Below, piece after piece: positions 1-7,747 of a stretch of 64,000 nucleotides of DNA. The notes below the pieces were generated by a model, which worked only from the letters and a program-made list of their open reading frames with translations, searched no databases and had not been told where the DNA came from. The position numbers and the translations under genes are program-made. The DNA comes from an uncultured Alistipes sp. (GTDB lineage: Bacteria; Bacteroidota; Bacteroidia; Bacteroidales; Rikenellaceae). The DNA is taken from positions 5,618-69,617 of the forward strand of contig CAJUAV010000012.1 of NCBI GenBank assembly GCA_910584485.1, read 5' to 3'. Position 1 is the first letter of the stretch. Each line of letters starts with the position of its first letter.

Positions 1-199
1 GGAGCAGGAGGTCAAATACACGATCGTCGGCACGGCCTGCGAGTCGACCGACCGTTTCGACGAGAACGTCCGCCTGAAGACGACGCGCCGCGGCGATCTG
101 CTTTCGATCAAGTCGGCGGGCGCCTACGGCATGTCGATGGCTTCGCGCTACAACCTCCACGACCTCCCCGGGGCCGTTTACAGCGACCGAATCGAGTAA
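1..199 (+). CDS. lysA: diaminopimelate decarboxylase, C-terminal fragment
   Basis: Only the last 66 codons are inside the window; the gene begins upstream. The reading frame starts at base 2 and stops with TAA at 197-199. The fragment has the C-terminal signature of PLP-dependent diaminopimelate decarboxylase, the last step of lysine synthesis: a CESTD motif at fragment residues 13-17, where the family cysteine and glutamate reach into the partner subunit's active site, and a GAYG motif near residue 40, whose tyrosine contacts PLP. It ends six bases before the EamA transporter, so the two may be co-transcribed. Ornithine or carboxynorspermidine decarboxylase relatives share parts of this motif, but CES-x-D favours LysA. 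Confidence 0.85.
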   Translation, partial: EQEVKYTIVGTACESTDRFDENVRLKTTRRGDLLSIKSAGAYGMSMASRYNLHDLPGAVYSDRIE

Positions 200-205
200 C
201 CGACC

Positions 206-1105
206 ATGTGGCTCACCCTTGCTTTCGCCTCGGCCGCGCTGCTCGGCTTCTACGACGTCGCCAAGAAAAAGGCGCTGACCGAAAATGCCGTACTCCCCGT
301 ACTGCTGCTCAACACGCTCTTCTCGACGCTGCTGTTTCTGCCGACGATCGTCTCGGCCGAGTGGTCGCTCGGCTGGTTCGACGGCACGATCTTCGAGGCG
401 GGGACGGGCACGGCGCACGACCACGCCCTGGTGATGCTCAAGGCGGTGATCGTTCTGACGTCGTGGATCTTCGGCTATTTCGGCATCAAGCACCTGCCGA
501 TCACCCTCGTCGGTCCGATCAACGCCACGCGCCCCGTGCTGGTGCTCGTGGGGGCGATGCTCCTCTTCGGTGAGCGCCTCAACGGCTGGCAGTGGATCGG
601 CGTGCTGCTGGCTGGCGTCTCGCTGCTGCTCTTGAGCCGTGCGGGACGCCGCGAAGGGGTCCGCTTCACGCACAACATCTGGATCGTCTGCGTCGCCCTT
701 TCGGCCGTCGTGGGCGCGGCGAGCGGCCTCTACGACAAATACATCATGACGCAGCTCGACCCTGTCTTCGTGCAGAGTCGCTATAACCTTTATCAATTGG
801 GGATGATGGCCGTGCTGGTGGCCCTGCTGTGGCTGCCGCGCCGCGGGGCGACGACCCCGTTTCGATGGGACTGGTCGATTCCGCTCATTTCGATCTTTCT
901 CACGGCGGCCGATTTCGTCTATTTCTACGCCTTGAGCGAGGCCGATGCGATGATTTCGGTCGTCTCGATGATCCGCCGCGGCTCGGTCGTTGTCTCGTTC
1001 CTCTGTGGTGCCCTGCTCTTTCGCGAACGCAACCTGCGCGCCAAGGCGCTCGATCTGGGGCTGATCCTCGTCGGTATGCTCTTCCTTTGGTGGGGATCGC
1101 AGTAG
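206..1105 (+). CDS. EamA/DMT-family membrane transporter
   Basis: This 299-residue hydrophobic protein has about ten predicted membrane segments arranged as two EamA halves (about residues 1-145 and 155-299). Typical EamA features are visible: a GPINATRP segment near residue 103 followed by a FGERL turn, and the equivalent FRERN turn in the second half near residue 273. EamA proteins of the drug/metabolite transporter superfamily export or import small metabolites, but the substrate cannot be read from sequence. The start codon lies seven bases after the lysA stop, suggesting translational coupling. Length and codon use match the surrounding chromosome. Confidence 0.85.
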   Translation: MWLTLAFASAALLGFYDVAKKKALTENAVLPVLLLNTLFSTLLFLPTIVSAEWSLGWFDGTIFEAGTGTAHDHALVMLKAVIVLTSWIFGYFGIKHLPITLVGPINATRPVLVLVGAMLLFGERLNGWQWIGVLLAGVSLLLLSRAGRREGVRFTHNIWIVCVALSAVVGAASGLYDKYIMTQLDPVFVQSRYNLYQLGMMAVLVALLWLPRRGATTPFRWDWSIPLISIFLTAADFVYFYALSEADAMISVVSMIRRGSVVVSFLCGALLFRERNLRAKALDLGLILVGMLFLWWGSQ

Positions 1106-1126
1106 AAAGCCCGCAGGCAGAGACGG

Positions 1127-1481
1127 TCGACCTTCGGATACGTGTGGTTTCCGGTTGAAGAGGAGGTGTACGGCACGTAGATTTACATCTCCGAGCAGAA
1201 ATATAACGAGGCTATCAAGGCTGCGTTCCGCGTTGCGGGTTTCGATCGTGTGGTGACGGTGCTCGATCCGAAGACGCGCGAGGGCGTTCAGCGGCCGCTC
1301 TACGAAATCGCCTCGTCGCACCTTGCCCGTCGAACGTTCGTCGGCAACCTCTATAAAAAAGATCAAGGACCCGAATTTGATCGGCTCGATGAGCGGACAC
1401 AAAGACGGCAGCCGTGCCTTTGCCCGCTATCGCGAAATCGACGACGAAATCAAGGCAGAGGTGGTGAAACTCTTTGATTGA
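1127..1481 (+). pseudogene. tyrosine recombinase (integrase) remnant
   Basis: The C-terminal catalytic end of a phage/ICE-type tyrosine recombinase is readable only after two repairs. An in-frame TAG stands at 1178-1180, and one extra A in the run of six A's near 1357-1362 breaks the frame. Read in frame from 1181 and shifted back by one base at the A run, it encodes the HLARR (H-x-x-R) motif, then GHKDGSRAFARYR with the GH pair and the nucleophile-position tyrosine, ending at the TGA of 1479-1481. The N-terminal half is missing. Upstream codons from 1127 may belong to the same relic. It marks an old integration event and is presumably inactive. Confidence 0.8.
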
Positions 1482-1570
1482 TCGCGCGCCGATCGGTCGT
1501 GCGGTTCTGCTCGGTGTGGTACAGCCGAGCGGAATCGCATTTTTTTGAAAAAAAAGTGCTTGAAAATTTG

Positions 1571-1594
1571 CATACTACGAAAATTCGTAGTATG
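1571..1594. promoter_or_regulatory. perfect 11+11 palindrome, likely operator
   Basis: The arms catactacgaa and ttcgtagtatg are exact reverse complements separated by two A's. It lies in an AT-rich stretch just upstream of an AAGGAG-like ribosome binding site (1611-1616) and the small mobile-element genes. Symmetric sites of this size normally bind dimeric repressors or recombinase-directionality proteins. No T-run follows, so it is not a terminator. Confidence 0.55.
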
Positions 1595-1648
1595 TTAGTA
1601 AAGCCAAACAAAGGAGATATAGAACTGACAGAGAAAGACTTGATCTAA

Positions 1649-1750
1649 ATGATCAGGAATTTCAGGTCCGCCAGACCAAACGGGGCCGAGGGAATCGAGT
1701 ACTTTATTAGAGAGCTTCTCGACTACCTCCTGCAAAATCAAGATTATTAA
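1649..1750 (+). CDS. 33-residue small protein, possibly a decayed element gene
   Basis: This short frame (ATG at 1649, TAA at 1748) encodes a charged, likely helical peptide containing RPNGAEG and EYFIRELLDYL. The same frame is open for about eight further codons upstream (reading ELTEKDLI), interrupted by TAA at 1646-1648. A Shine-Dalgarno-like AAGGAG lies at 1611-1616, upstream of that interrupted part. The annotated frame may therefore be the residual 3' part of a slightly longer gene whose N-terminus was cut off by a stop mutation. It sits between the palindrome and the DUF5053 gene and shares their lower GC. No function can be assigned. Confidence 0.4.
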   Translation: MIRNFRSARPNGAEGIEYFIRELLDYLLQNQDY

Positions 1751-1757
1751 CAAATTA

Positions 1758-1788
1758 AGTCCCAGTTCAATGCGGGTAGGGGCTTTTT
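1758..1788 (+). terminator. weak intrinsic terminator
   Basis: A six-pair stem (agtccc with ggggct, one G-T pair) is followed by a run of five T's. It lies directly after the small ORF. The ATG at 1770 falls in its loop, which argues against that ATG as the start of the next gene. Confidence 0.4.
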
Positions 1789-1802
1789 ACAAACATAAAA
1801 TT

Positions 1803-2033
1803 ATGGGACATTCTCCTTTCAGAAATCAGTTGAGAGACATTCTCGTCTCCGTGTCGTGGTTGGATATTGCTCGCAGATATTTCGGCAAATCCAGTTCGTG
1901 GTTGTATCACAAGCTCGACGGAATAGACGGGAACGGTGGCGACGGAGGGTTTACAGAAGCAGAGCTTTTGCAGTTCAAGGGCGCCCTCTGCGATTTGGCG
2001 GACAGAATTAGACGGGTAGCGGATTCGCTATAA
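1803..2033 (+). CDS. DUF5053-family small protein
   Basis: The protein has 76 residues from the ATG at 1803; an upstream ATG at 1770 would add 11 residues but lies in a terminator-like loop. It has the core I recognise as DUF5053: DIARRYFGKS, SWLYHKLDG, a glycine-rich spacer, then FTEAELLQFK and LADRIRR. The WLYHKL segment resembles the recognition helix of a helix-turn-helix. DUF5053 genes are common on Bacteroidales mobile elements and near phage-type integrases, consistent with the integrase relic 320 bases upstream. Its biochemical role is unknown; DNA binding is an inference. A strong terminator follows. Confidence 0.75.
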   Translation: MGHSPFRNQLRDILVSVSWLDIARRYFGKSSSWLYHKLDGIDGNGGDGGFTEAELLQFKGALCDLADRIRRVADSL

Positions 2034-2081
2034 GGCCTATTACCCTTTGTTTGGAAAACTTGCCCGAGGCCTTGCAAGTAG

Positions 2082-2111
2082 CCGCCCCGCAATCCTGCGG
2101 GGCGGTTTTTT
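2082..2111 (+). terminator. intrinsic terminator
   Basis: A perfect ten-base stem (ccgccccgca / tgcggggcgg) with a four-base loop is followed by six T's. It closes the DUF5053 transcription unit. Confidence 0.85.
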
Positions 2112-2213
2112 CAACTGTTAAGTATTTCTAAAGAGTTGAAAATATCTGTGCCCCTCTTTACCAATGAGCACGATCATACAGAATCATACTTTTTCATACT
2201 GTATGACTTCCTA

Positions 2214-2381
2214 TCACAAATGTATAGAGCCTATATATGCCGATTGTTGACGCCCTTTAGTACGAAGAATTTCGACAATCTCCGCCGAAAGCGAAAATGT
2301 TACCGTCACTTTCTTAACCCCCGAAGACTTACGCTCTGCTCCATCGCGGCGGCCGCCCCAATTCGATTTTGCTTGTTCCAT
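2214..2381 (-). CDS. small ribbon-helix-helix-like protein, possibly truncated
   Basis: This 55-residue basic protein starts at the ATG complementary to 2379-2381. It has the SNWGG-R-x-GA-RK opening and the VKKVTVTFSLSAEIVEIL strand-helix segment seen in small Bacteroidales ribbon-helix-helix proteins, followed by QQSAYI. In family members I recall, the SAYI segment leads into a longer helix; here it ends within five residues, so the C-terminus may be clipped by a frameshift. Lower GC and adjacency to the integrase relic suggest transferred DNA. Such proteins usually act as DNA-binding repressors or antitoxins; no toxin partner is visible. Confidence 0.5.
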   Translation of the reverse strand: MEQAKSNWGGRRDGAERKSSGVKKVTVTFSLSAEIVEILRTKGRQQSAYIGSIHL

Positions 2382-2397
2382 TTTTTTCGTATATTTG
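2368..2397 (+). promoter_or_regulatory. Bacteroidetes-type promoter with no obvious gene
   Basis: TTTG at 2368-2371 and TATATTTG at 2390-2397 are separated by 18 bases. Transcription would run over a strong hairpin at 2415-2438 (cggctggggc / gccccaaccg, one mismatch) into the repeat region, with no credible coding frame. It could make a small RNA, or be a relic of the mobile element. Confidence 0.4.
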
Positions 2398-2604
2398 CAC
2401 GACAATTCCAAAAACGGCTGGGGCTTTCGCCCCAACCGCTGAAAGTCATAGGGAAATCTCCCACTTGATTCTGACTTTCCAAATCCGTAATGAAATTGAC
2501 AGTCTCATATGATTTGTTTGGAATTGTTTTGCCTACTCTTTCAGGTTTTTGGCGGGCCGCTGTCGTTCAGTGTCGAGGGCTGCTTTTTTTTCGATTGCGC
2601 CGTA

Positions 2605-2915
2605 CGGTTCGATCCCGTTAGGGATCGGCGGGCCGAAGCCTCCCGCAGCGAAGGCCCGCATCTGTCGAGTGCGCTCCTCCGCAGGCTTCGGTCCGAGAAC
2701 CGATTCGCGCGATAGCGCGACAGCCCGCAGCCGCTTCCTGGCGAAGGGCTGCAACTCGCCCGAAGGCTCGATGCACCTCCGCTCGGCTGCGAGCCGAACG
2801 GAAATCGCACGTAAGTGCGGCGGGCCGCAGCCTCCGCGTGCGGAGGCCCGCAGCTTTGGCAAGCATGCGTGCGCTCCGCAGGCTTCGACCCGAACGAAAA
2901 TTCGCGCGTCAGCGC
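2605..2915 (+). repeat. modular intergenic repeat, copy 1
   Basis: The gap 2440-3109 has no credible gene and is mostly this repeat. It holds four variable-arm hairpins (gatccc/gggatc near 2612; cgcgc/gcgcg near 2706; cgcac/gtgcg near 2806; cgcgcg/cgcgcg-like near 2894). Between them are constant blocks: the CAGCCCGCAGCCGC block at 2721-2797 and the GCGGAGGCCCGCAG / CTCCGCAGGCTTCGACCCG block at about 2830-2893. Matching blocks occur near 18000-18400, 27868-28300, 58300-58520, 60940-61160 and 61800-61960, with related ones near 21742-22000 and 47423-47600. Confidence 0.85.
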
Positions 2916-3109
2916 GTGCCGTTCGCCGCCGCCCCACGCGGCCGAACGGCAAGTCTCGCCCGCAGGCTCGACATGCCTCCTGCCGCCGTCGACGAACGTG
3001 CCGATACGGCCCTCTTCGGCAGAAGAGGTCTGCTCGTCGCAGGCCCCTTCGCGCGGCCGCGAGTACGGCCTGAATACCGTAAATTTCAGCCCGCTTCCCG
3101 CAATACCCG

Positions 3110-4429
3110 TTACCGTCTGTCAGCCTCTTCGTGCGGCACCGTCGTAAAGAGGTCGCGTTCGTCGGGCCAGCGCTCCACGCGCGCCAGCGCATCGCGGATC
3201 GTGCGTCCGATGCTGTTCGTGAACGAGGCGCCCCGATAGCTGCTCGTGTTGGTGATGAGCACGAAGCTCAACCCGCCCGGGCGATAGTCGATGTAGGCGC
3301 AGGTTCCCGACATGGTGCCCGTGCGCACCAAATGGCCGCTCGCCGCCTGACAGCGTGCCCAGCCGTAGCCGAAATCGCCTTTGCGGCGGATCTGCTTCAT
3401 TTCGGCGATGCTGCGGGCCGACAGGATATCGGGCACGCGGCTGCGGCCGTCGATCGAGGCGACCAGCCGCATCAGCTCGGCCGAGGAGCAGACCCAGGCC
3501 CCCGCCCCTTGCAGCCCCGTGATGTTGTTGCCGCCATATTCGCGGGGCCGCATCGCCCCCGAACCGTCGTACGAAGCGATTACCTCCCCGGGGTCGTGTC
3601 CGTAGTATTTCACCTCGCGCGGATGACGTTCGTCGTAGCTGTTGCGGGCGATGTACATGTCGTAGCACCCTGCGGGATAGAGCACGTGCTTGCGGATATA
3701 GCTTTCGTAGCTCATGCCCGAAACCTCCTCAATGACGCGCGAGAGGATCAGATAGCCGACGTTCGAATATTGCGCCGCACCGCCCGGGTTGTCGCGCAGC
3801 CGCTGTCCCAGCTGAAAGGCGATCACCTCGTCGGCCGTCAGCGTCCGCGTGCGGCCCGTCCAGCGCAGGACGTCCGCCGAGCGGAACATCGGATCGCCGA
3901 GGCGGCGGCTGAAGCCTGCCGTGTGGTTCAGCAGGTGGCGCACGGTGATCTTCTCGGTGCGTTTGTCCTTGATTTCGGGGAAGAGCCGCGGCCCGAGAAT
4001 CCCTTCGGGGCCGAAGACGAGGGCATCGGTCGTGAGGCGCCCTTCGTCGCAGAGCTTCATGATGCCGATCGCCGTGATGAGCTTCGAGGCGGAGGCGATG
4101 CGGAAGATGTCGCCCGCTTCGACGGGACGCTGCGCCTCGGCATCGGCCCAGCCGAATCCCTTGCAGTAGACGAGCCGTTCGTTGCGCATGACGGCCAGCG
4201 TGGCGCCGCGGATGTTGTGGCGCGCCATCCAGTTGCGCACCGAGCGCTCCATGCGGGCCGTTGCTGGCGACTCGGAGCAGGCGTTGCGGATCGAATCGTT
4301 CAGTCGGTAGCCGATCGCCGCGGGGGCGACGTCGGGCGGCAGCGTGCGGTGCGGGTGGCAGCTGCGAACGACGAGCGTCAGCCCGACGACGAGCATGCCC
4401 AATACGACAAAGAGTTTATAGCGTTTCAT
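3110..4429 (-). CDS. beta-lactamase-fold serine hydrolase
   Basis: This is a 439-residue member of the class C beta-lactamase/esterase superfamily. The start at 4429 is preceded by AGGAGACC; longer upstream frames give only low-complexity sequence. The N-terminus has a hydrophobic export segment (about residues 5-22) ending near a cysteine in VRSC, a poor but possible lipobox. Catalytic motifs are S113-x-x-K116 (SASK), Y221-S-N223, and R369-T-G371 in place of K/H-T-G. The family includes D-amino peptidases, esterases and peptidoglycan enzymes, and the R-T-G box makes true beta-lactamase activity unlikely. It follows the flippase gene by 73 bases on the same strand. Confidence 0.85.
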   Translation of the reverse strand: MKRYKLFVVLGMLVVGLTLVVRSCHPHRTLPPDVAPAAIGYRLNDSIRNACSESPATARMERSVRNWMARHNIRGATLAVMRNERLVYCKGFGWADAEAQRPVEAGDIFRIASASKLITAIGIMKLCDEGRLTTDALVFGPEGILGPRLFPEIKDKRTEKITVRHLLNHTAGFSRRLGDPMFRSADVLRWTGRTRTLTADEVIAFQLGQRLRDNPGGAAQYSNVGYLILSRVIEEVSGMSYESYIRKHVLYPAGCYDMYIARNSYDERHPREVKYYGHDPGEVIASYDGSGAMRPREYGGNNITGLQGAGAWVCSSAELMRLVASIDGRSRVPDILSARSIAEMKQIRRKGDFGYGWARCQAASGHLVRTGTMSGTCAYIDYRPGGLSFVLITNTSSYRGASFTNSIGRTIRDALARVERWPDERDLFTTVPHEEADRR

Positions 4430-4502
4430 CGGGGTCTCCTCATTTCGGATCGTACAAAAATAGGCAAAAGGGGCCAATCGCCCAAATCGCGTCCTCGAAG
4501 CG

Positions 4503-5945
4503 TTATTTTCGGCGGCGCAGCAGGGCGATCGCTTCGCCGAAGGCTTCGAGACGGAAGAGCCGCGAACCGCCGACGTAGACGACGACTCCGATCGCGATTT
4601 GCGCCGCAAGGCGCCCGAGCGAGGGCTCGTCGATCCACTGCGGCACGCAGCGCACGGCGCCGTACATGGCCCCCGTCAGCAGGGCGATCGGCAGCAGCGA
4701 GCGTTCCAGCCGCCATAGCGACAGGCGCGCCGCCCGCAGCGCCGCAGTGCCGTTTACCAGGCGGTCGAAGGCGGCCGAGGCGACCATGGCCCAGACCACC
4801 GCTTCGATGCTGTGCGGGATGGCGAGCGCCAGCACGAGGGTCATGAAGCCCTTCTTGAGGATTTCGAGCCGTATGATCGTCCCTCCTGTCTCCTTGACTT
4901 TCAAAACGTTGTAGGCGATCATCGCCGAGGGGGCGAAGATTCCCGCCAGACACAGCACCTCGAACAGCGGTACCGTCGGCAGCCACTGTTCGCCCAGCAG
5001 CACCGCGAACAGATCGTAGGCTACGGCCGCCATCCCCGCCATGACGGGGTAGATGCCGTAGGCGACCGTCATGCGGAGCTGGCGGTAGCTTTCGGCGAAT
5101 TTTGGCCGGTCGTCGGCGATCTTCGCCAGTGCGGGGAAGGTCACCTGCTGCACGGACTGCATGGCCGACTGCACGGGCAACTCCTTGAGCTTGTTCGCCT
5201 GGTCGTAGTAGCCGAGCGTCGCATCGGGATAGAGCTTGCCGATGAACAGGTGGGGGAGTTTGGCGTAGAGGGCCGCCACGAGGTCCGAGAGGAGCAGGCT
5301 CATGCTGTAGGGGGCCATGGCGCGCAGGGCGGCCGCGGAGCCCGTCGTCGGTCGGGGGCGCCACGAGCTGAAACGCCACAGCAGCACGGCCCGCGTCCCC
5401 GTCATGAGGACCTGCTGCCAGACGAGGGCCCAGACGCCCCATCCCGCGTAGGCGGCCGCCACGGCGGCGGTGCCGCTTACGACCTGGGCGGCGAAGGTAA
5501 TCTTCGAGAGTCGGGCGAAGCGGAACCGGCGGACGCAGATCGTCTGCTGGAGCACGCACAGCGCATGGAGCGGAACCATCAGGTAGAAGAGCGGGGCGAG
5601 GGTCGCCAGCTCGGGAGTGTCGTAGTAGCGCGCTACGGCGGGAGCCGTCGCGGTCAGCAGGAGGTAGAGGAGGAGCGACGCGACGACGTTGTAGCGGAAG
5701 ACGCCGAGGTAATCGGCCTTGTCGGGGGCCGCCTTGCGCACGAGCATCTGCGAAAAGCCGCTGTCGGCCACCACGAGCGCCACCGAGGCGAAGGCGAGCA
5801 GCAGGGCGACGACCTTCAGGTCTTCGGGCAGCAACAGACGCAGCACGAGGATGCGCACGACGAGCTGGAAGAGGGCCGTGGCGATCTTTTCGCCCATCGT
5901 CCACCCCGTGCCCGCGGCGACCTGCTCTTTCAGGCGGCTTTTCAT
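4503..5945 (-). CDS. MOP-family polysaccharide/lipopolysaccharide flippase
   Basis: This 480-residue, strongly hydrophobic protein has 12-14 predicted membrane segments. The N-terminal GTGWTMGEKIATALFQL stretch and RLLLPEDLKVVALLLAF segment are typical of Wzx-like polysaccharide synthesis proteins, which flip undecaprenyl-linked sugars across the inner membrane. No glycan-synthesis cluster surrounds it; instead its ATG overlaps the last codons of aroQ by four bases (5942-5945), which implies coupled translation. The glycan substrate cannot be inferred. A lone flippase could serve a locus elsewhere or a lipid-linked intermediate. Confidence 0.85.
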   Translation of the reverse strand: MKSRLKEQVAAGTGWTMGEKIATALFQLVVRILVLRLLLPEDLKVVALLLAFASVALVVADSGFSQMLVRKAAPDKADYLGVFRYNVVASLLLYLLLTATAPAVARYYDTPELATLAPLFYLMVPLHALCVLQQTICVRRFRFARLSKITFAAQVVSGTAAVAAAYAGWGVWALVWQQVLMTGTRAVLLWRFSSWRPRPTTGSAAALRAMAPYSMSLLLSDLVAALYAKLPHLFIGKLYPDATLGYYDQANKLKELPVQSAMQSVQQVTFPALAKIADDRPKFAESYRQLRMTVAYGIYPVMAGMAAVAYDLFAVLLGEQWLPTVPLFEVLCLAGIFAPSAMIAYNVLKVKETGGTIIRLEILKKGFMTLVLALAIPHSIEAVVWAMVASAAFDRLVNGTAALRAARLSLWRLERSLLPIALLTGAMYGAVRCVPQWIDEPSLGRLAAQIAIGVVVYVGGSRLFRLEAFGEAIALLRRRK

Positions 5946-6379
5946 CGGGCGGCCGCTTCGAGTCGGAGCCGCAGCGCTTCGACGCCCAGCCGATAGGAGT
6001 CGAGACCGAAGCCCATGATCGAACCGACGGCGACGGGGGCGAGCAGCGACACGTGGCGGAACTCCTCGCGGGCCAGGATCGACGAGATGTGCACCTCGAC
6101 GACGGGTACGTCGACGGCCGCCACGGCATCGCGCAGCGCCACCGAGGTGTGCGTGTATCCGCCTGCGTTGAGGACGATGCCGTCGTAGCGCCCCTCGGCC
6201 TGCTGCACGGTGTCGATCAGTTCGCCTTCGAGGTTGGACTGGAAGGTGTCGAAACGACTGTTCGGGTATTGCGCTCGCAGAGCGGCGAAGAGGGTGTCGA
6301 AGGTTTGCGTCCCGTAAACCGACGTGTCGCGCCGTCCCTGCAGGTTCAGATTCGGACCGTTGAGAATCAGAATTTTCAT
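5942..6379 (-). CDS. aroQ: type II 3-dehydroquinate dehydratase
   Basis: This 145-residue protein dehydrates 3-dehydroquinate to 3-dehydroshikimate in the shikimate pathway. The type II signature is present: NGPNLN near the N-terminus, the catalytic tyrosine in VYG (about residue 22), NAGGYTHTSVALRDA with substrate-binding asparagine, and EVHISSILAREEFR with the catalytic histidine. The chosen start is 6379; an ATG two codons upstream (6385) is possible. Longer frames run into repeat DNA. The promoter -7 box lies only about 20 bases upstream, in the flank of a tandem repeat. Its stop overlaps the flippase start. Confidence 0.93.
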   Translation of the reverse strand: MKILILNGPNLNLQGRRDTSVYGTQTFDTLFAALRAQYPNSRFDTFQSNLEGELIDTVQQAEGRYDGIVLNAGGYTHTSVALRDAVAAVDVPVVEVHISSILAREEFRHVSLLAPVAVGSIMGFGLDSYRLGVEALRLRLEAAAR

Positions 6380-6397
6380 CGTCATGCGAAATTTATG

Positions 6398-6428
6398 CAA
6401 AGATACGCATAAGCGAGGGCAAAAGCAA
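6398..6428 (-). promoter_or_regulatory. aroQ promoter carried by a repeat
   Basis: On the minus strand TATCTTTG (6398-6405) lies 20 bases from a TTG at 6426-6428, a good match to the Bacteroidetes sigma-ABfr pattern. The -33 element is inside the first tandem repeat unit and the -7 box is at its edge. The same geometry recurs at 33812-33842. Confidence 0.7.
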
Positions 6429-6606
6429 GCTTGCTTGCATTTTGCCGAGCGAGCGTATCTTCGGCGAAGCCAAGGATACGCATAAGCCGAGGGCAAAAGC
6501 AATCCTGCCTGCATTTTGCCGAGCGAGCGTATCTTGGGCGAAGCCAAGGATACGCATAAGCCGAGGGCAAAAGCAATCCTGCCTGCATTTTGCCGAGCGA
6601 GCGTAT
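6402..6606. repeat. 73-74 bp tandem repeat (promoter-bearing family)
   Basis: There are two full copies and one truncated copy, at about 6402, 6475 and 6549. The unit runs through GATACGCATAAG, GAGGGCAAAAGC, an AAGCTTGCTTGC-like arm, CATTTTGCCGAGCGAGCG and TATCTTCGGCGAAGCC. Copies 2 and 3 are nearly identical; copy 1 differs in the AAGCTTGCTTGC part. The third copy ends at a run of nine C's (6608-6616). A diverged copy lies at 33815-33990 and a remnant at 8721-8800. Sequences of this type are widespread between Bacteroidales genes. Confidence 0.9.
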
Positions 6607-6685
6607 ACCCCCCCCCTCCGCTCTCGTCTCGGCAGGGTCGGCCTGCCTTCGCCTGTCCGTATAACCGCGGCCCCATACGGATAAA

Positions 6686-6717
6686 TTTGCTTTTGCGCGC
6701 GCTTTTCCCTATCTTCG
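6686..6717 (+). promoter_or_regulatory. thiL promoter
   Basis: TTTG at 6686-6689 and TATCTTCG at 6710-6717 are 20 bases apart, giving a predicted transcript start about 17-20 bases before the thiL ATG. Confidence 0.55.
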
Positions 6718-6740
6718 TCCTCTCCTAACGAACAGCATCC

Positions 6741-7685
6741 ATGGGTGAATTCGAATTGATTGCGGCGATCGCCCGCAGCTGCCGCACGCTTCCTGACAAC
6801 GGCTTCGAGGGGATCGGCGACGATTGTGCCGTGCTGCCCGTCGGCGACGGCGAAGCGCTGGTCTTCACCTGCGACGCCCTTTGCGAAGGGGTGCATTTCC
6901 TGCGCGATGCGATCTCGCCCGAAGCCCTCGGGGCCAAGACGCTGGCGGTCAATTTGAGCGACGTCGCGGCGATGGGTGTGCGCCCCGTGGCGACGCTGCT
7001 GGCGTTGTCGCTCCCCGCCGATCTGGATGCGGGGTGGGCCGAACGCTTCGTGGCGGGCTATACGGCTGCCTCCGAACGCAGCGGCGTCGCCCTCGTCGGA
7101 GGCGACACGACCCGCTCGACGTCGGGCGTCGTGCTCTCGGTCACGGCGATCGGCCGCGGCCCTGCGGCGCACCTGAAGCGTCGGCGGGATGCCCGCATCG
7201 GCGATGCGATCTTCGTCACGGATCGGCTGGGCGCCTCGGCCGCGGGGCTGCGCGATCTGCTCGCGGGACGTTGCGGAACGCCGCTTGCCGAAATTCACCG
7301 CACGCCGCAGGCCGAGATCGAGGCGGGTCCCTGGCTCGGCGAACAGCCTGCCGTGCACGCCATGATGGACCTCTCGGACGGTCTGGCCTCCGATCTGCGC
7401 CACATCCTCGCGGCGTCGCATTGCGGTGCCGCGATCGACCTCGATGCGATTCCCGTGGCCGCGGGCGCCACGCTCGACGATGCGCTGGGCGGCGGCGAGG
7501 ATTACAAACTGCTGCTGACCGTTTCGGCGACCGCGGCCGACGGCCTGGCGAGCGCCTTCGAGGCCCGTTTTGGCCGTCCGCTCTACCGTGTCGGCCGCAT
7601 CGAAGCGGCCGACGACGCTGCTCTTCGCTGGCTCCGCGACGGCAACCCCGTCGTCGGCGACTGGCTGGGGTTCCGTCATTTTTAG
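6741..7685 (+). CDS. thiL: thiamine-phosphate kinase
   Basis: This 314-residue protein phosphorylates thiamine monophosphate to the cofactor thiamine diphosphate, using ATP, in the cytoplasm. It shows the ThiL/PurM-type pattern: GIGDDCAV (residues 24-31, metal/ATP aspartates), CDALCEGVHF (about 44-53), KTLAVNLSDVAAMG (about 67-80), VGGDTTRS near residue 119, and MDLSDGLASDL in the second half. The length is normal. It has its own promoter and no thiamine riboswitch or thi neighbours in the window, so it looks like a stand-alone housekeeping gene. Confidence 0.93.
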   Translation: MGEFELIAAIARSCRTLPDNGFEGIGDDCAVLPVGDGEALVFTCDALCEGVHFLRDAISPEALGAKTLAVNLSDVAAMGVRPVATLLALSLPADLDAGWAERFVAGYTAASERSGVALVGGDTTRSTSGVVLSVTAIGRGPAAHLKRRRDARIGDAIFVTDRLGASAAGLRDLLAGRCGTPLAEIHRTPQAEIEAGPWLGEQPAVHAMMDLSDGLASDLRHILAASHCGAAIDLDAIPVAAGATLDDALGGGEDYKLLLTVSATAADGLASAFEARFGRPLYRVGRIEAADDAALRWLRDGNPVVGDWLGFRHF

Positions 7686-7747
7686 AACGATTTCGAATGA
7701 ATGATACGCTCTTCCCGTATCGGTATCTTATTGTGAGGCAATGATCT

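Noticed and set aside
2533..3192. Coding frames across modular repeat copy 1, with similar translations in other copies
   Set aside because: Recurring Arg/Ala/Cys-rich peptides come from the shared repeat DNA, occur in several frames and lack start signals.
6393..7679. Long minus-strand frame across thiL and the tandem repeats
   Set aside because: The repeat-derived end and antisense-to-thiL part have no protein signature; thiL on the plus strand is complete.
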